Shown: positions 17,367 to 26,012 of the stretch, one piece after another | Numbering within the stretch: the stretch's first letter is position 1 | Layout: each line of letters opens with the position of its first letter | From: Deltaproteobacteria bacterium IMCC39524 | GTDB taxonomy: Bacteria > Desulfobacterota > Desulfuromonadia > Desulfuromonadales > BM103 | Assembly (NCBI GenBank): GCA_029667085.1 | Contig: JARUHJ010000011.1 | Coordinates: forward strand, 1-50,534 | Reading direction: 5' to 3' | DNA: 50,534 bases | Position numbers and translations under genes: made by a program | The notes under the pieces: generated by a model | What the model was told of the DNA's origin: nothing | Database searches by the model: none | Seen by the model: the letters and a program-made list of their open reading frames with translations, nothing else

Positions 17367-17798
17367 GTGAAGTTACGAGTTTTTGTTTTCGATGATAAAG
17401 AAAACATTCTTATAGTGCTGAAACGTCACCTAGAGTTTCAAGGCCACGAAGTAATTTGTGCAAACGAACCAACTGCCTGCCAGGCTTTTCAAGGTAATGT
17501 ATGTGACCATAATTATCCGTGTGGTGACATTCTCTTAACTGATAATAAGATGCCAGATATGACGGGACTGGAATTCATTGAGCATATGAGAAATAGGGGA
17601 TGTAAAGGACTAAGCAAGAACAAGATTGTAATGTCTGGTTTATTCTCAAAAAGCGAAATGGAAAAGGCAAATGAGCTAGGGTGTCACATTCTCTTCAAGC
17701 CGATAACCGTGGAAGAGATTGATGAGTTAATTGAGAAGATACAAAAGACTATTCTGCCTGATCGAACATTAATGGACTTGTCATATGTTGTGAATTAG
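17367..17798 (+). CDS. Stand-alone response regulator
   Basis: 143 residues, a single receiver: FVFDDKENI supplies the acidic pair, the phospho-acceptor is D in LLTDNKMPD, and the lysine is in FKPIT. A 12-residue insertion with CDHNYPCG precedes the phospho-acceptor strand, which is unusual. GTG 17367 is chosen because the receiver begins at once; the ribosome site is weak. It has no output domain and no kinase neighbour in the same unit. Confidence 0.8.
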   Translation: MKLRVFVFDDKENILIVLKRHLEFQGHEVICANEPTACQAFQGNVCDHNYPCGDILLTDNKMPDMTGLEFIEHMRNRGCKGLSKNKIVMSGLFSKSEMEKANELGCHILFKPITVEEIDELIEKIQKTILPDRTLMDLSYVVN

Positions 17799-17919
17799 TC
17801 TGTTTTGTAGCTAGGTATATTCACTGCACCAAGACCTCGGTCCTGGCCCGACTTTGTAATCGAAGTGGCCTCTGAGATTCATCTTGAAAACAACATAATC
17901 ATCGAAAGGGTTTGTACAA

Positions 17920-18126
17920 TCAGTGGTCCAGCGAAAACGCATTGTGTTGTCGTCGCTCCACCCCATTGTATGGAACTTTCAGTTCACGTATTTTATCTCG
18001 ACCAAGAACAACCCATCCGTCAGAACGTTTAAAAAACATGACCTGCTTATTAGATATGAGAAAATGCAACTCGTTACAGCTAACCAGCTCTTCGTGACCG
18101 TCTTTAAGTACCACAGGAATAAGCAT
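17920..18126 (-). CDS. Small GSU3473-like protein, 68 aa
   Basis: ATG 18126 follows GGGAGGCTCATTCT. The fold pattern is VVLKDGHEELV, then a short helix, then VMFFKRSDGWVVLGRDKIR and PYNGVERRQ, which I associate with small Geobacter proteins annotated as GSU3473 family (name recalled, not checked). A close paralogue of identical length is at 31454-31660 with the same upstream sequence; more distant relatives are at 33475-33714 and at the C-terminus of 24277-24963. Function unknown. Confidence 0.75.
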   Translation of the reverse strand: MLIPVVLKDGHEELVSCNELHFLISNKQVMFFKRSDGWVVLGRDKIRELKVPYNGVERRQHNAFSLDH

Positions 18127-18199
18127 AGAATGAGCCTCCCGTTTAACCGACAAATTTATCCAAAGTTACCGCGAAGAGAGGTTCTGTCAAGGCCATAGA
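18127..18199 (-). promoter_or_regulatory. Promoter region conserved with that of the 31454 paralogue
   Basis: TTGACAGAACC-CTCTTCGCG is shared by both genes about 55-60 bases upstream of the start, as is GGAGGCTCATTCT. TTGACA fits a -35; the -10 is weak (AACTTT or AGCTTA, 17 bases on). Confidence 0.5.
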
Positions 18200-18269
18200 T
18201 ATAATAACTTTAGGAATTTTTCGGAAACGTATTAGAAGGTCGAAGCAACACACAACTGACGGCAATGTG

Positions 18270-18400
18270 TCTTATTTATCCTACTGCATTGTTTCGGCGC
18301 GCTCAGATTGCCCGAAATGCAAAATTATTACTGATCCTGAAAAATAGAAAATGGCCACCTGTTACTAGGTGGCCATAATCATGTGAATAATTAGTTTCTT
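18270..18400 (+). repeat. Dispersed repeat copy 14 (tail lost)
   Basis: Head TTATTTATCCTACTGCATTG, hairpin 18353-18375, then only TTAGTTTCTTAGG remains of the tail. Confidence 0.75.
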
Positions 18401-18477
18401 AGGAGGGGGGGACGCAAACAAGCACTCTAGATATAAACCCTTTTAACTCTCCTGAAATAAAAGTTTGGGAGGAGCAG

Positions 18478-18693
18478 TCAGTAGATTCTCTGGTTGCTGC
18501 CCATGTTATAACCATTTGGGCCAAGGTCAGCAAGCGGGGTAGCTCCCATGTCCTCCTCATAACCCTTGCGTCGGCAGACTTCATGGAGGTCGCCTTCGCA
18601 GTAGGTCTCAATGAGAAGTTGATGCAGCATGTTATTATTAGGATTCTTGTTATATGTGCGATTAAACGCACATGCTTTAGAACGGTTACACAT
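18478..18693 (-). CDS. Small Cys-rich protein, 71 aa
   Basis: ATG 18693 follows CGGAGCTTTATTT. Four cysteines in the order C-x5-C ... YCEG-x5-CRRKG, then an acidic segment and a Pro-Asn-Gly end, match the gene at 26960-27172 (C-x5-C ... YCKDG-x4-CVRR). The spacing suggests a metal- or disulfide-stabilised cytoplasmic fold; Desulfuromonadales genomes carry many such one-domain proteins. A second frame overlapping it (18399-18671) has no ribosome site and is judged a shadow. Confidence 0.65.
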   Translation of the reverse strand: MCNRSKACAFNRTYNKNPNNNMLHQLLIETYCEGDLHEVCRRKGYEEDMGATPLADLGPNGYNMGSNQRIY

Positions 18694-19084
18694 AAATAAA
18701 GCTCCGAGGGTAAATTTATAAAATATAGTTAACAGCGGTTTTTAATTATTATTATTTAGCTCAGGCGAAGTGCAACTTAAGGGCCATAAGTAGGCAATCT
18801 TAAGCGGTTATAATTGTTTTTTGTGAGGAGGACTTGCTTGCATCGTTTCAAGTTTTGCAAACACCTAAAATCACTGAAAAATAGTTCTGTCTGTTGGGCT
18901 TTTTTATGATTGGCTGGGCCTAACAATGGTTTGGTTTCAGGAAAGATTGACTGGAGAGGCAATGTGGTACGGTATTTCACTGTAGCAACAGAAGTAATAT
19001 CACACAGGCTCTTCGAGGTTTTCAGATAGCCCGATATTTGAGAATGGGCTTAAGGGAGATATAGCGTTCAGCGGTAAAGAGGAA
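18694..19084. other. Intergenic stretch without recognised genes
   Basis: AT-rich; a 67-codon minus-strand frame (18777-18980) has no ribosome site or recognisable composition. Nothing else supported. Confidence 0.4.
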
Positions 19085-19266
19085 ATATTTACTAAAAATC
19101 CTCTCGCATTGTTTTGGATGGGGATATTGGTCAGAAATTCTAAATTACTGAAAACCCTGCATTATAGAAAAGGCCACTTGGATCGTCTCCAGGTGGCCTT
19201 CAATTTGTCGTCTTAAATGTCTCTATCAATAAGAAGCCGATTTTCTTCTCGGCAGTGGTGATTTTT
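19085..19266 (+). repeat. Dispersed repeat copy 15 (complete, variant tail)
   Basis: Head ACTAAAAATCCTCTCGCATTG, hairpin GGCCACTTGG/CCAGGTGGCC at 19172-19198, tail with CGGCAGTGGTGATTT. Confidence 0.85.
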
Positions 19267-19403
19267 GAGAAAAAGAGAATGAGCATTTTTTTAGAAGCTC
19301 TCTAAAATTGTAAGAAAGAAATGCCCCCGATGTTGAAAAGCATAAGGGGCTGCACACAGGTTCGACCTTTAACTGTTTCCATTTGAGTTGAAGAACAAGA
19401 GGA

Positions 19404-19973
19404 CTATTTAATGTGACACTCAAAACAAAGAGCAGATCCATCATTTGGCATATTAAGAAAAGGAGGGTACGTATTGTTGTGTACATTATGACATGTTGAA
19501 CACCACATTTCGTTATATCCCGGGCCGAAGGTTACATGAACGTGTTCATCTGTTGGTTCTTTAATCTCGTCGTCTAAAGATGCGTCATAGATAAATCCAA
19601 CCGGGTGGTCGTTGGATAGGTCGGTAGTGATGTCAGAAACATTACCCTCGATTATATCCGCAATGTCCACGCTAACGTTGGCACGCGCAAAGGCACCATC
19701 GTGACAGGCAAGGCACAGCGGCGCATCACAATTATTTACAGTGTCTACAAGAATGGAATGATCCATGGTCGGGCTATTGTAAACTGACGTGATTGCAGGG
19801 ACATCATTGCTAGATAACGAGCTGCCACCAACCGCGTTATGAACACTATGGCAGGCCCCGCAAGGATCTGCAATCAGACCGCCGAAATCGTGAGCCCCAT
19901 CTAAGGCCTGAACTTTGGCTGTCAAACAATGCCCCAGCAACAACCCGAGAACCATAAACCGTATGACCTTCAT
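19404..19973 (-). CDS. Periplasmic tetrahaem c-type cytochrome
   Basis: The 189-residue precursor has a signal peptide (about 1-24) and four haem sites: CGACH, CLACH, CSTCH and CFECH. The first two and last two occur in doublecaf-type contexts (CGACHSVHN, CSTCHNVHN), seen in extracellular electron-transfer cytochromes. Start 19973 follows AGGGGAAACTTACG. It begins 26 bases after the NHL lipoprotein gene, so the two form an operon under the riboswitch at 21191-21320. Its partner suggests an outer-surface electron-transfer or respiratory complex. Confidence 0.88.
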   Translation of the reverse strand: MKVIRFMVLGLLLGHCLTAKVQALDGAHDFGGLIADPCGACHSVHNAVGGSSLSSNDVPAITSVYNSPTMDHSILVDTVNNCDAPLCLACHDGAFARANVSVDIADIIEGNVSDITTDLSNDHPVGFIYDASLDDEIKEPTDEHVHVTFGPGYNEMWCSTCHNVHNNTYPPFLNMPNDGSALCFECHIK

Positions 19974-19999
19974 CGTAAGTTTCCCCTGAAGAGTGGGCG

Positions 20000-21133
20000 T
20001 CAATAAAGCCTCTTGGTTAATTTGCTGTATTTTTTGCTGAAACTCTCAATATCGATCTGATCCTGTATACTGAGAGGGTGTGCATCCAAATAGTTATCGT
20101 TAAGTACCTGCCACATTGAAAAGCGGCCGTTTGTCGGCTCCGTCACATAAAGAGCACCATCGCTACTAATTTCAAGCGAAGTTGGTGTCGAAAAGCCCAA
20201 GGGATGTGACGTCGGTTTGCCTTTTCCAACTGCAAAAAGGAACTTCCCCTCAGGCTGGTATGCGAGTAACATCCCCTTGCGGTGATCGACGATATACAGA
20301 GTACCGTCACTGGCAAAGGCGAGGTCGCGGGGGTACTCAAAGCCCCAAGGTTTGGTGCCTTGATGCCCGAACGTGTAAAGGAAGTGGCCATCAGCATCGA
20401 ACACTTGGATGCGACAGTTCAGCATGTCGGCGACAAATAGCTTTCCTTGGTCGTCAAACGCCATCCCTTGCGGCACTGCAAATTCGCCAGGATCATTCCC
20501 CGGCGATCCGATGTCGAACAGATGGTTCCCCTTGGTGTCATAAACCACGATTTTGTGGCGGGCCGCATCAGCCAAATAAACCCGTTGAAGACCTTTGTGC
20601 AGGGCAAGATAGGAAGGCCTTACCAGTCCAGTCCCTCCGGCGATGGTGGCAAGAGGCTGACCGTCGCGGTTGAAGACGTTAATAGCTTTCAGACTTGCAT
20701 TGGTGACATAGACATTGCCAGCCATGTCGGTATCGATCCCCAGAGGTTCCCCTGAAAAAAAAGAAGAAAAGGGCTTGACAGTACGCCCCGGGATGTCGAA
20801 CAGTAAGATGCAGTTCAGTGCGGCATCGGTGACCAGAACCCTGCCAGGCGCGAGTGCCACGATGCCAAACGGCTGTTTTAGGGTGACATTAGGAACCCGG
20901 CCGGTAAAAGCATCAAGCAGTTGATTGCGCTCCGCAAACGGAACAAGGTCGAGGTCACTGTGGACGCCACCCATAAATTCCAGTTTGGGCCCACTATCAT
21001 CCAACGGCCAGAATATGCGCAGGTCTGAACGCTCCGGTCCTGGCGCAGAGCACGCTGTCACTGCCAAGAGCTGACAACCTATGAAAGCCCATCTGACGAC
21101 GTGACCCATCGCTATACGCTTGATAGCTATCAT
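20000..21133 (-). CDS. NHL-repeat beta-propeller lipoprotein
   Basis: ATG 21133 is preceded by GAGGGGGAAC. The signal peptide ends in the lipobox AVTAC. The 350-residue mature part consists of about six NHL blades: repeated LFVADMLNCRIQVFD, LYIVDHRKGMLLAY and VYLADAARHKIVVYD type lines. Such propellers act as binding scaffolds and are often encoded next to multihaem cytochromes in metal-reducing bacteria. The gene leads the operon with the tetrahaem cytochrome 19404-19973, and its leader carries a GEMM-type riboswitch and terminator. Confidence 0.88.
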   Translation of the reverse strand: MIAIKRIAMGHVVRWAFIGCQLLAVTACSAPGPERSDLRIFWPLDDSGPKLEFMGGVHSDLDLVPFAERNQLLDAFTGRVPNVTLKQPFGIVALAPGRVLVTDAALNCILLFDIPGRTVKPFSSFFSGEPLGIDTDMAGNVYVTNASLKAINVFNRDGQPLATIAGGTGLVRPSYLALHKGLQRVYLADAARHKIVVYDTKGNHLFDIGSPGNDPGEFAVPQGMAFDDQGKLFVADMLNCRIQVFDADGHFLYTFGHQGTKPWGFEYPRDLAFASDGTLYIVDHRKGMLLAYQPEGKFLFAVGKGKPTSHPLGFSTPTSLEISSDGALYVTEPTNGRFSMWQVLNDNYLDAHPLSIQDQIDIESFSKKYSKLTKRLY

Positions 21134-21190
21134 GTTCCCCCTCATACCCAAGCAAATAGAAACTTTGTAGAGCGGTGTCATAGATCATAT

Positions 21191-21230
21191 AAAACAAAAA
21201 GCTGCCAAGGCATCAAATGCTTTGGCAGCT
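21191..21230 (-). terminator. Riboswitch-associated terminator
   Basis: On the minus strand GCTGCCAAAGCAT and ATGCCTTGGCAGC arms are followed by TTTTTGTTTT. Its 5' arm shares GCTGCC with the 3' side of the aptamer, so ligand binding and termination should be mutually exclusive. Confidence 0.85.
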
Positions 21231-21320
21231 CGGCTATCTTTTGAAGAAGAAGGTAAGACCCGTTGCTTTCCGTCCCTTCCTCACGGAAGGTTTGGCGTCA
21301 TGTCGTGTGCATAGTAGCAC
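21222..21320 (-). ncRNA. GEMM-I riboswitch aptamer (c-di-GMP/cGAMP class)
   Basis: Read on the minus strand it has CACGACATGACGCC, AAACC, a CTTCC-GTGA-GGAAG stem with a GNRA tetraloop, GGGACGGAAAGC, ACGGGTCTT, and GATAGCCGAGCTGCC. These elements in this order match the GEMM-I consensus. The base aligned with Vc2 G20 (two bases before AAACC) is G, which by eye favours c-di-GMP; the CACGACA and CGGAAAGC details resemble Geobacter cGAMP-sensing members. Terminator placement fits transcriptional control of the NHL-cytochrome operon 90 bases downstream. Confidence 0.8.
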
Positions 21321-21384
21321 AAGGATCTTAAAAATATCTCACAACTCTGTTTTGTTTCCGGCATTTTGAACAAATGTGGAAATA

Positions 21385-21455
21385 TTATTTACCTCCCACA
21401 TTGTCCGAGGCATACCACATTGGCTGAAATGCAAAATTCTTACTACCCCTGCATT
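21385..21455 (+). repeat. Repeat head followed by a third-family hairpin
   Basis: ACCTCCCACATTGTCCG through CTTACTACCCCTGCATTATAA; the usual GGCCACC hairpin is replaced by the one at 21458. Confidence 0.65.
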
Positions 21456-21457
21456 AT

Positions 21458-21506
21458 AAAAAATTCCCCGCAGCCAAAGGATGGGGGAAGAGGTCTACGG
21501 GGAAAT
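21458..21506 (-). terminator. Third hairpin family, copy 2
   Basis: TTCCCCGCAG ... CTACGGGGAA stem, same flank (ATTCAGGAGGCAAAC) as the copy at 6827-6875. Confidence 0.6.
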
Positions 21507-21606
21507 GTCATTCAGGAGGCAAACAATTATTTGTTTACCCACTTATATTTTATCACTTTTCCCAACTCCTCATATATCCTTTCGTTAAGTTCGGCAACAT
21601 AGGAAA

Positions 21607-21715
21607 GGCCACCAAGGATCGAACCCTGGTGGCCATAGTTTTGTGTACTAAAAAGGTTACTGAATACCTGTATCAATGAGCCTTTTTTCGTCTCAGAAGT
21701 CGTAACTTTTGAGAG
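21607..21715 (+). repeat. Dispersed repeat copy 16
   Basis: Hairpin 21607-21634 and tail with CTGTATCAATGAGCC (8-base deletion) and AGAAGTCGTAACTTTT. Confidence 0.85.
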
Positions 21716-21971
21716 GCCTTCGATGAGTTGTGTAACCCTTCCAACCTGCGCTCGAAGTCTGTCGGAGCAAACCGCGAAAAAAAATTCCTGTCACTTCCTT
21801 TGAACTAAGCTGCTGGCCCTCGATTGACAGTGTTATATGAGCTGCTATAAATGTTGACAATCCCACGTGAATCACCGGGGAATTAAGCCCATAATTAACA
21901 TGGTGGCAAGCGACGTCACCTCGCCACCTATGTCACAAAAAGTATCTTGCGACAAGGAAAGGAGAGATCCA

Positions 21972-22406
21972 ATGAAAAGAGCTCTGGTCTTGTTCAGCGT
22001 GTTCTGTTTAGCTGCAGTCTTGGCACCCTCGGTACAGGCGGAAAACAATGTCAAGGATGGTGTTTTCATCCATATCAGCCATGGCAGCGACGATCCGCAC
22101 CGGCTGCTAATGGCCCTCAACATGGCCAAAATCATGTCGGACGATCACGATGTCCTTGTATATATTGACATCAAGGGCGTGGATGCGGTTCTCAAGGATT
22201 CTCCCGACATTACCTACTCCCACTTCCCGTCCTCACGGACACAGTTCAGCGCGCTGCTCAAGCAGGGGGCGACAATGATGGTCTGTCCGGGATGCCTAAA
22301 GGCGGCGGGGAAATCCAAGGAGGATGTTGCCGACGGGATACAGATCGCTGACAAGAAAGCCTTTTTCAATTTCACCAAGGGGAGAATCCTGACCCTCGAT
22401 TATTGA
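21972..22406 (+). CDS. Periplasmic DsrE-fold protein
   Basis: AAGGAGAGATCCA precedes ATG 21972. The signal peptide (about 1-23, ending VQA) is followed by a 120-residue DsrE/F-like domain: GVFIHISHGSDDPHRLLMAL, then VLVYIDIKGV, and a single CPGC site (MMVCPGCLKAAG). DsrE-like proteins handle sulfur or act as small oligomers. Here the CPGC pair and export suggest thiol or metal handling. First gene of a three-gene unit with PCuAC and SCO proteins, so copper delivery is the probable context. Confidence 0.82.
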   Translation: MKRALVLFSVFCLAAVLAPSVQAENNVKDGVFIHISHGSDDPHRLLMALNMAKIMSDDHDVLVYIDIKGVDAVLKDSPDITYSHFPSSRTQFSALLKQGATMMVCPGCLKAAGKSKEDVADGIQIADKKAFFNFTKGRILTLDY

Positions 22407-22444
22407 GTGTCAGACAGCAACCATTTCTTTGAAAGGAAATTCCT

Positions 22445-22906
22445 GTGAAATTGCTCTCTCGAAGCCTCTGTTTTTTAAAAGTCTTTTTGCTGCTGTATAT
22501 TGCTAACGCCGGGGCGCAGGGGATCACCGTCCAGGACGCCTGGATTCGCGGCATTCCCCCGTCTGCAACAACCACAGCCGCTTTTATGACAATCCACAAT
22601 ACCGGATCTGACGATGCCGTCATAAAATCAGCGGACTGTGACGTCGCAGTGACTGTCCAAATCCACACTATGGAACAGGTCGGTGAAATCATGAAAATGA
22701 AGGAGATGAGCGAGCTCCGTATCCCTGCCAACGGGCAGGCGATCCTCGCTCCGAAAGGCTATCATATTATGCTGATCGGCCTTATCAGGCCGATTAAAGA
22801 GGGAGAAACGATCCCGCTCTCGCTGAACTTTACCGACAGGGCAACGGTAGTGGTCGATGCCGTCGTCAAAAAATGGGGATCGATGTCCCCCATGTCCCAC
22901 CATTGA
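22445..22906 (+). CDS. PCuAC-type periplasmic copper chaperone
   Basis: GTG 22445 with AAAGGAAATTCC upstream. After a signal peptide (about 1-25) comes a PCuAC domain: VQDAWIRGIPPSATTTAAFM, then the copper ligands in the H-x-M pattern (IHTMEQVGEIMKMKEM and GYHIMLIGL), and a Met/His tail (MSPMSHH). These chaperones hold Cu(I) in the periplasm and pass it to SCO proteins and cytochrome oxidase CuA. The downstream neighbour is a SCO protein, 29 bases on. Confidence 0.92.
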   Translation: MKLLSRSLCFLKVFLLLYIANAGAQGITVQDAWIRGIPPSATTTAAFMTIHNTGSDDAVIKSADCDVAVTVQIHTMEQVGEIMKMKEMSELRIPANGQAILAPKGYHIMLIGLIRPIKEGETIPLSLNFTDRATVVVDAVVKKWGSMSPMSHH

Positions 22907-22935
22907 TTCGGCATGGGCGTGCTGGAGGGCTATGA

Positions 22936-23538
22936 ATGAAGAGAAACCTGTTGATAAAACTGACGTTAGCCGGGATCGGCATCTGCTCGCTTGTTATCGT
23001 GGGATCTTTTCTTACTGATCCACCGAAAATGACAGAGCCCGATCCCGCACAGTTTTTCAACTCTAGCGGCAACTTCACCCTCACCGGGACCAGCGGCGAG
23101 CCTTTCCAACTACAGGATCTCAGAGGGAACATCGTCCTGCTGTTTTTCGGATACACCTCCTGCCCTGACGCCTGTCCGAGCACCCTGGCCAAACTCCAGC
23201 GCGCATTCAACCTTCTGAACAAGGAGCAGGTTGAGCAGGTGCGAACAATATTTATTTCCGTCGATCCCGAGCGAGACAAACCCAAATTATTGAAGGAATA
23301 TGTTGAATATTTCGGTGTCAATGCAATCGGCCTGACCGGGGCCAAAGCGGAAATTGACAACGTCGTGAAAGCCTATCATGCTCATTACATGATCATTCCG
23401 GGCCAAACCAGTAACTGGTACTCGATCAATCACACGACCACCGTCTTTCTCCACGACAAACAGGGCAAAGTCCGCTACCGGTTCATCTACGAGGAAACCC
23501 CGGAACAGTTGGCGGAGGCGATCCGGAAATATCTCTAA
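22936..23538 (+). CDS. SCO1/SenC-family copper-thiol protein
   Basis: The 200-residue protein has one N-terminal membrane anchor and a thioredoxin-like SCO domain. Copper ligands are C76 and C80 (SCPDACP) and a distal His in SINHTTTVF. GGAGGGCTATGA precedes ATG 22936. It completes a DsrE-PCuAC-SCO operon that should deliver copper to an oxidase or nitrous-oxide-reductase-type centre; no such enzyme is in the window. A strong terminator follows at 23669. Confidence 0.92.
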   Translation: MKRNLLIKLTLAGIGICSLVIVGSFLTDPPKMTEPDPAQFFNSSGNFTLTGTSGEPFQLQDLRGNIVLLFFGYTSCPDACPSTLAKLQRAFNLLNKEQVEQVRTIFISVDPERDKPKLLKEYVEYFGVNAIGLTGAKAEIDNVVKAYHAHYMIIPGQTSNWYSINHTTTVFLHDKQGKVRYRFIYEETPEQLAEAIRKYL

Positions 23539-23632
23539 AAATTGCTGGTTGCGATCGTGCATACAAGGGCAAACGTTTTATTAGGCTACACGTTGCTTCT
23601 TAATGTTGCCATAAATCCTGACAATTAAGAAA

Positions 23633-23656
23633 GGCCACCCGTTTCCAGATGGCCAA
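23633..23656 (+). repeat. Repeat hairpin only (copy 17)
   Basis: AAAGGCCACCC/AGATGGCC preceded by CATAAATCCTGACAATTAAG; no tail follows. Confidence 0.6.
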
Positions 23657-23668
23657 TTGACTTTATGG

Positions 23669-23700
23669 CCGCCTCAGAAATGGGGCGGTTTTTTTTATTT
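23669..23700 (+). terminator. Terminator of the copper operon
   Basis: CCGCCTC and GGGGCGG arms followed by TTTTTTTT. Confidence 0.85.
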
Positions 23701-23703
23701 TTT

Positions 23704-23886
23704 TTATTCTATTGGCCTCTTGAAGTAAGCATAAGTTATGTTGTTTTCGGCATCAACTTCATTGCACATGGATACCAGTTCCCATCCTTCGTTGCCGTAT
23801 TCGGCGAGCTTCTTACTATGGCTAGAGTTTGGCAGCGCTGCAATCGCTCCATTGATCCTCGTAACCATGTACTCCCATTTTCTCAC
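23704..23886 (-). CDS. DUF4177-like small protein, 60 aa
   Basis: GTG 23886 with AGGAGGGAATA upstream. The pattern KWEYMV, then LAEYGNEGWELVSM, then ITYAYFKRP is that of DUF4177 proteins, which are small beta-rich proteins of unknown role. No signal peptide. Its stop lies four bases from the T-run of the copper operon terminator on the other strand, so that hairpin may serve both units. Confidence 0.75.
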   Translation of the reverse strand: MRKWEYMVTRINGAIAALPNSSHSKKLAEYGNEGWELVSMCNEVDAENNITYAYFKRPIE

Positions 23887-24047
23887 TATTCCCTCCTAGT
23901 TTTATATTGATGAGACAATGATATACAAATAAAGGCTTACAGAAAAGCAATATTTGGGAAAGCGTCTAAAAGGCAAACTAACAATCTGCAAAGCGAATAA
24001 AAGTCCGACAGTCTGCTAGTCGTGAGTTTAGGTCAAAGATATTGGCT

Positions 24048-24205
24048 TGTTATTTATCCTCCTACATTGTTTCAGAATCTCCAGTTTGGCAAATTTACGA
24101 GTTTCTTAGTAACCCTGCAATGTAAGAAAAGGCCACCAAGGATTGAACACTTGTGGCCATAGTTTTGTGAAATAAACAGCTTCCTTAATGTTTCTATCAA
24201 GTGTC
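24048..24205 (+). repeat. Dispersed repeat copy 18 (tail cut at TATCAA)
   Basis: Head TTATTTATCCTCCTACATTG, hairpin 24131-24158 with one weakened arm, tail ends at TTTCTATCAA, the same point where both insertion sequences interrupt other copies. Confidence 0.8.
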
Positions 24206-24276
24206 TCGAATAACGCTGGCGTTCACTAGAGAATCGGGGGACGATTTATTAATGTCTTGCGATTGGGGTAGCAAAA

Positions 24277-24963
24277 TTATCCATGCCTTATTGATTTTCG
24301 TAACGGATCTCTACCAACCACAGCCCAACCTTGAGAACGTTTGAATTGAACAACCCTGTTCAATTCAAGGAGTACTGTTAGAGCCATTGTCCCCATATGA
24401 TAAACGTTGCCATTTATTAACTGCACATCAATGCTTTGTGAACCACGCATCCCGTAGAAATAACTATGTTGTGCAAAAAAGAATACAATTGTTATTGAAA
24501 TCAGGTAATAGATTAGATCTTCAGGTAGTACGGATTGCACAAAAACCCAACTAAGCATTTGCATGTTTTCCGGAGAAAGATTTGTAATCAATACTTGCCA
24601 ATAGCTGACACCCATTTTAGAGCTAAAAAATGCTAAGCCAGCCAAAACGTTACAAATCACTCCACACGCAAACGTAAGAAGCAGTGCACTTAGAATATGA
24701 AATCGATGAGGTTTTATCTTAGTAAAAAAATGTGCAATTCCGGTTGCTCCCCCTATCAGTATTACAACTCCTACTGTAAAGAAACCGGACAACAAGGTAA
24801 AAGTGACCCAAATCGCTGCCACTAAAAGGATTGCTGCAAGGCGTAGAATATAGAGTTTTAATAAGATGATTGGAGGGTCAGACTGAACAAAATCTTTTGA
24901 ATGCTTGACGAGTAGCCAACGATCGAAAAAGGATGTTTTCTCGAGCAAATTTGGAAAGTTCAC
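24277..24963 (-). CDS. Four-helix membrane protein fused to a GSU3473-like domain
   Basis: GTG 24963 with GGGAGGTTGCATT upstream. Residues 1-30 are cytoplasmic-type; hydrophobic helices lie near 35-65, 66-82, 92-115 and 150-168. The last 55 residues (from VQLINGNVYHM through VVQFKRSQGWAVVGRDPLRK) match the small proteins at 17920, 31454 and 33475. So a domain usually found alone is here tethered to the membrane. No catalytic motif seen; a regulatory or sensory role is possible but unproven. Confidence 0.65.
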   Translation of the reverse strand: MNFPNLLEKTSFFDRWLLVKHSKDFVQSDPPIILLKLYILRLAAILLVAAIWVTFTLLSGFFTVGVVILIGGATGIAHFFTKIKPHRFHILSALLLTFACGVICNVLAGLAFFSSKMGVSYWQVLITNLSPENMQMLSWVFVQSVLPEDLIYYLISITIVFFFAQHSYFYGMRGSQSIDVQLINGNVYHMGTMALTVLLELNRVVQFKRSQGWAVVGRDPLRKSIRHG

Positions 24964-25149
24964 AATGCAACCTCCCGCTTAAGAATCCTTAAGCTTCTTT
25001 CAAACACAACAATTATTAACTTGTTTTTAAATTATTCACTATCAAAACGTATTTTCAAGGACAAAAATGCATAACATTCTGTTTTATAGTCGTTTTTCAC
25101 CATAAATCGAACAGGAAACCTTGTGTCCAATAGTGCGAAGTAAAAATGG

Positions 25150-25236
25150 AAGGGCTATTTACTAAAATTCCTCTCGCATTGTTTTGATGATAAGAAGTTG
25201 GGTGCTTGAGCTGTTTACTAGAAACCCTGCAATTCA
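25150..25236 (+). repeat. Repeat head directly upstream of recombinase copy 1
   Basis: TTTACTAAAATTCCTCTCGC through AGAAACCCTGCAATTCAG. In other copies the hairpin follows at this point; here the recombinase gene intervenes and the hairpin appears at 25904. Confidence 0.7.
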
Positions 25237-25321
25237 GTAAAACCTTCCGATCCCAGATAAACTTTCATGACCACTCCCACAGCAGCGGATGGGCAAAGAC
25301 AGCTATTAAAGGGAGACTATC

Positions 25322-25895
25322 ATGGGCATGAGAGTAGGTTATGCAAGGGTTAGTACCGTTGGCCAGAAACTGGATGTGCAAATGGACCACTTGGCAGATT
25401 GTGAACGCATCTTTCGAGAGAAAGCCTCGGCCAGTTCGACCAAAAATCGTCCTGAACTAAAAAATGCTCTCGACTTTGTTAGGGAGGAAGATGTTTTCGT
25501 GGTCACAAAGCTTGATCGCCTTGCTCGATCCGTAGTTGATTTATCAAAAATTGTTCAGCGACTTTAAGAGAAGAATGTGGATCTCGTTGTCATGGACCAG
25601 GGGATCGACACCACAACCATCTACGGCAAACTTCAATTCAACATTCTCGCAGCTATTGGTGAATTTGAGCGAGGATTGATCAGGGAACGCTCACTGGAGG
25701 GCCGTGAGAAAGCCAAAGCTCGCGGTGTTGTCTTCGGGGCGAAACCAAAACTTACACCTCAAGAGATAGTCGAACTTCTAAATGATTACGAAACGCCAGG
25801 GTGTAGTAAACGTGAGATTGCCGAACATTATGGCATCAGCACATCCTCTGTATATCGACTATATATATGAGAACAGACAGGCATTGTCTGCATGA
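25322..25895 (+). pseudogene. Serine recombinase (resolvase/invertase type), disrupted
   Basis: GGGAGACTATC precedes ATG 25322. The N-terminal catalytic domain shows YARVSTVGQ (nucleophile Ser), TKLDRLARSV, and after the break GEFERGLIRERSLEG, then a helix-turn-helix SKREIAEHYGISTSSVYRL. TAA at 25565 interrupts the frame where the copy at 44484 has GAA, and one extra base in a TA run near 25862 shifts the last ten codons. The gene lies between a repeat head (25150-25236) and hairpin (25904), with conserved upstream sequence shared with copy 2 (AAACTTTCATGACCAC). Confidence 0.88.
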
Positions 25896-25903
25896 ACACA
25901 AAA

Positions 25904-26012
25904 GGCCACCCGACGATGATCCGGTGGCCTTGATTCTGCAGATTAAAGAGCTTACTGAATACCTCTATCAACAAGAAACCGTTTTTCTTCTCGTAAGTCG
26001 TGACAAATAAGA
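25904..26012 (+). repeat. Dispersed repeat copy 19 (downstream of recombinase)
   Basis: Hairpin AAAGGCCACC/GGTGGCCTTGATT starts nine bases after the ancestral recombinase stop; the tail is complete to GTAAGTCGTGAC. Confidence 0.88.

Noticed and set aside
18399-18671. Minus-strand frame of 90 codons overlapping the Cys-rich gene
   Set aside because: The overlapping frame 18478-18693 has a ribosome site and a paralogue elsewhere in the window.
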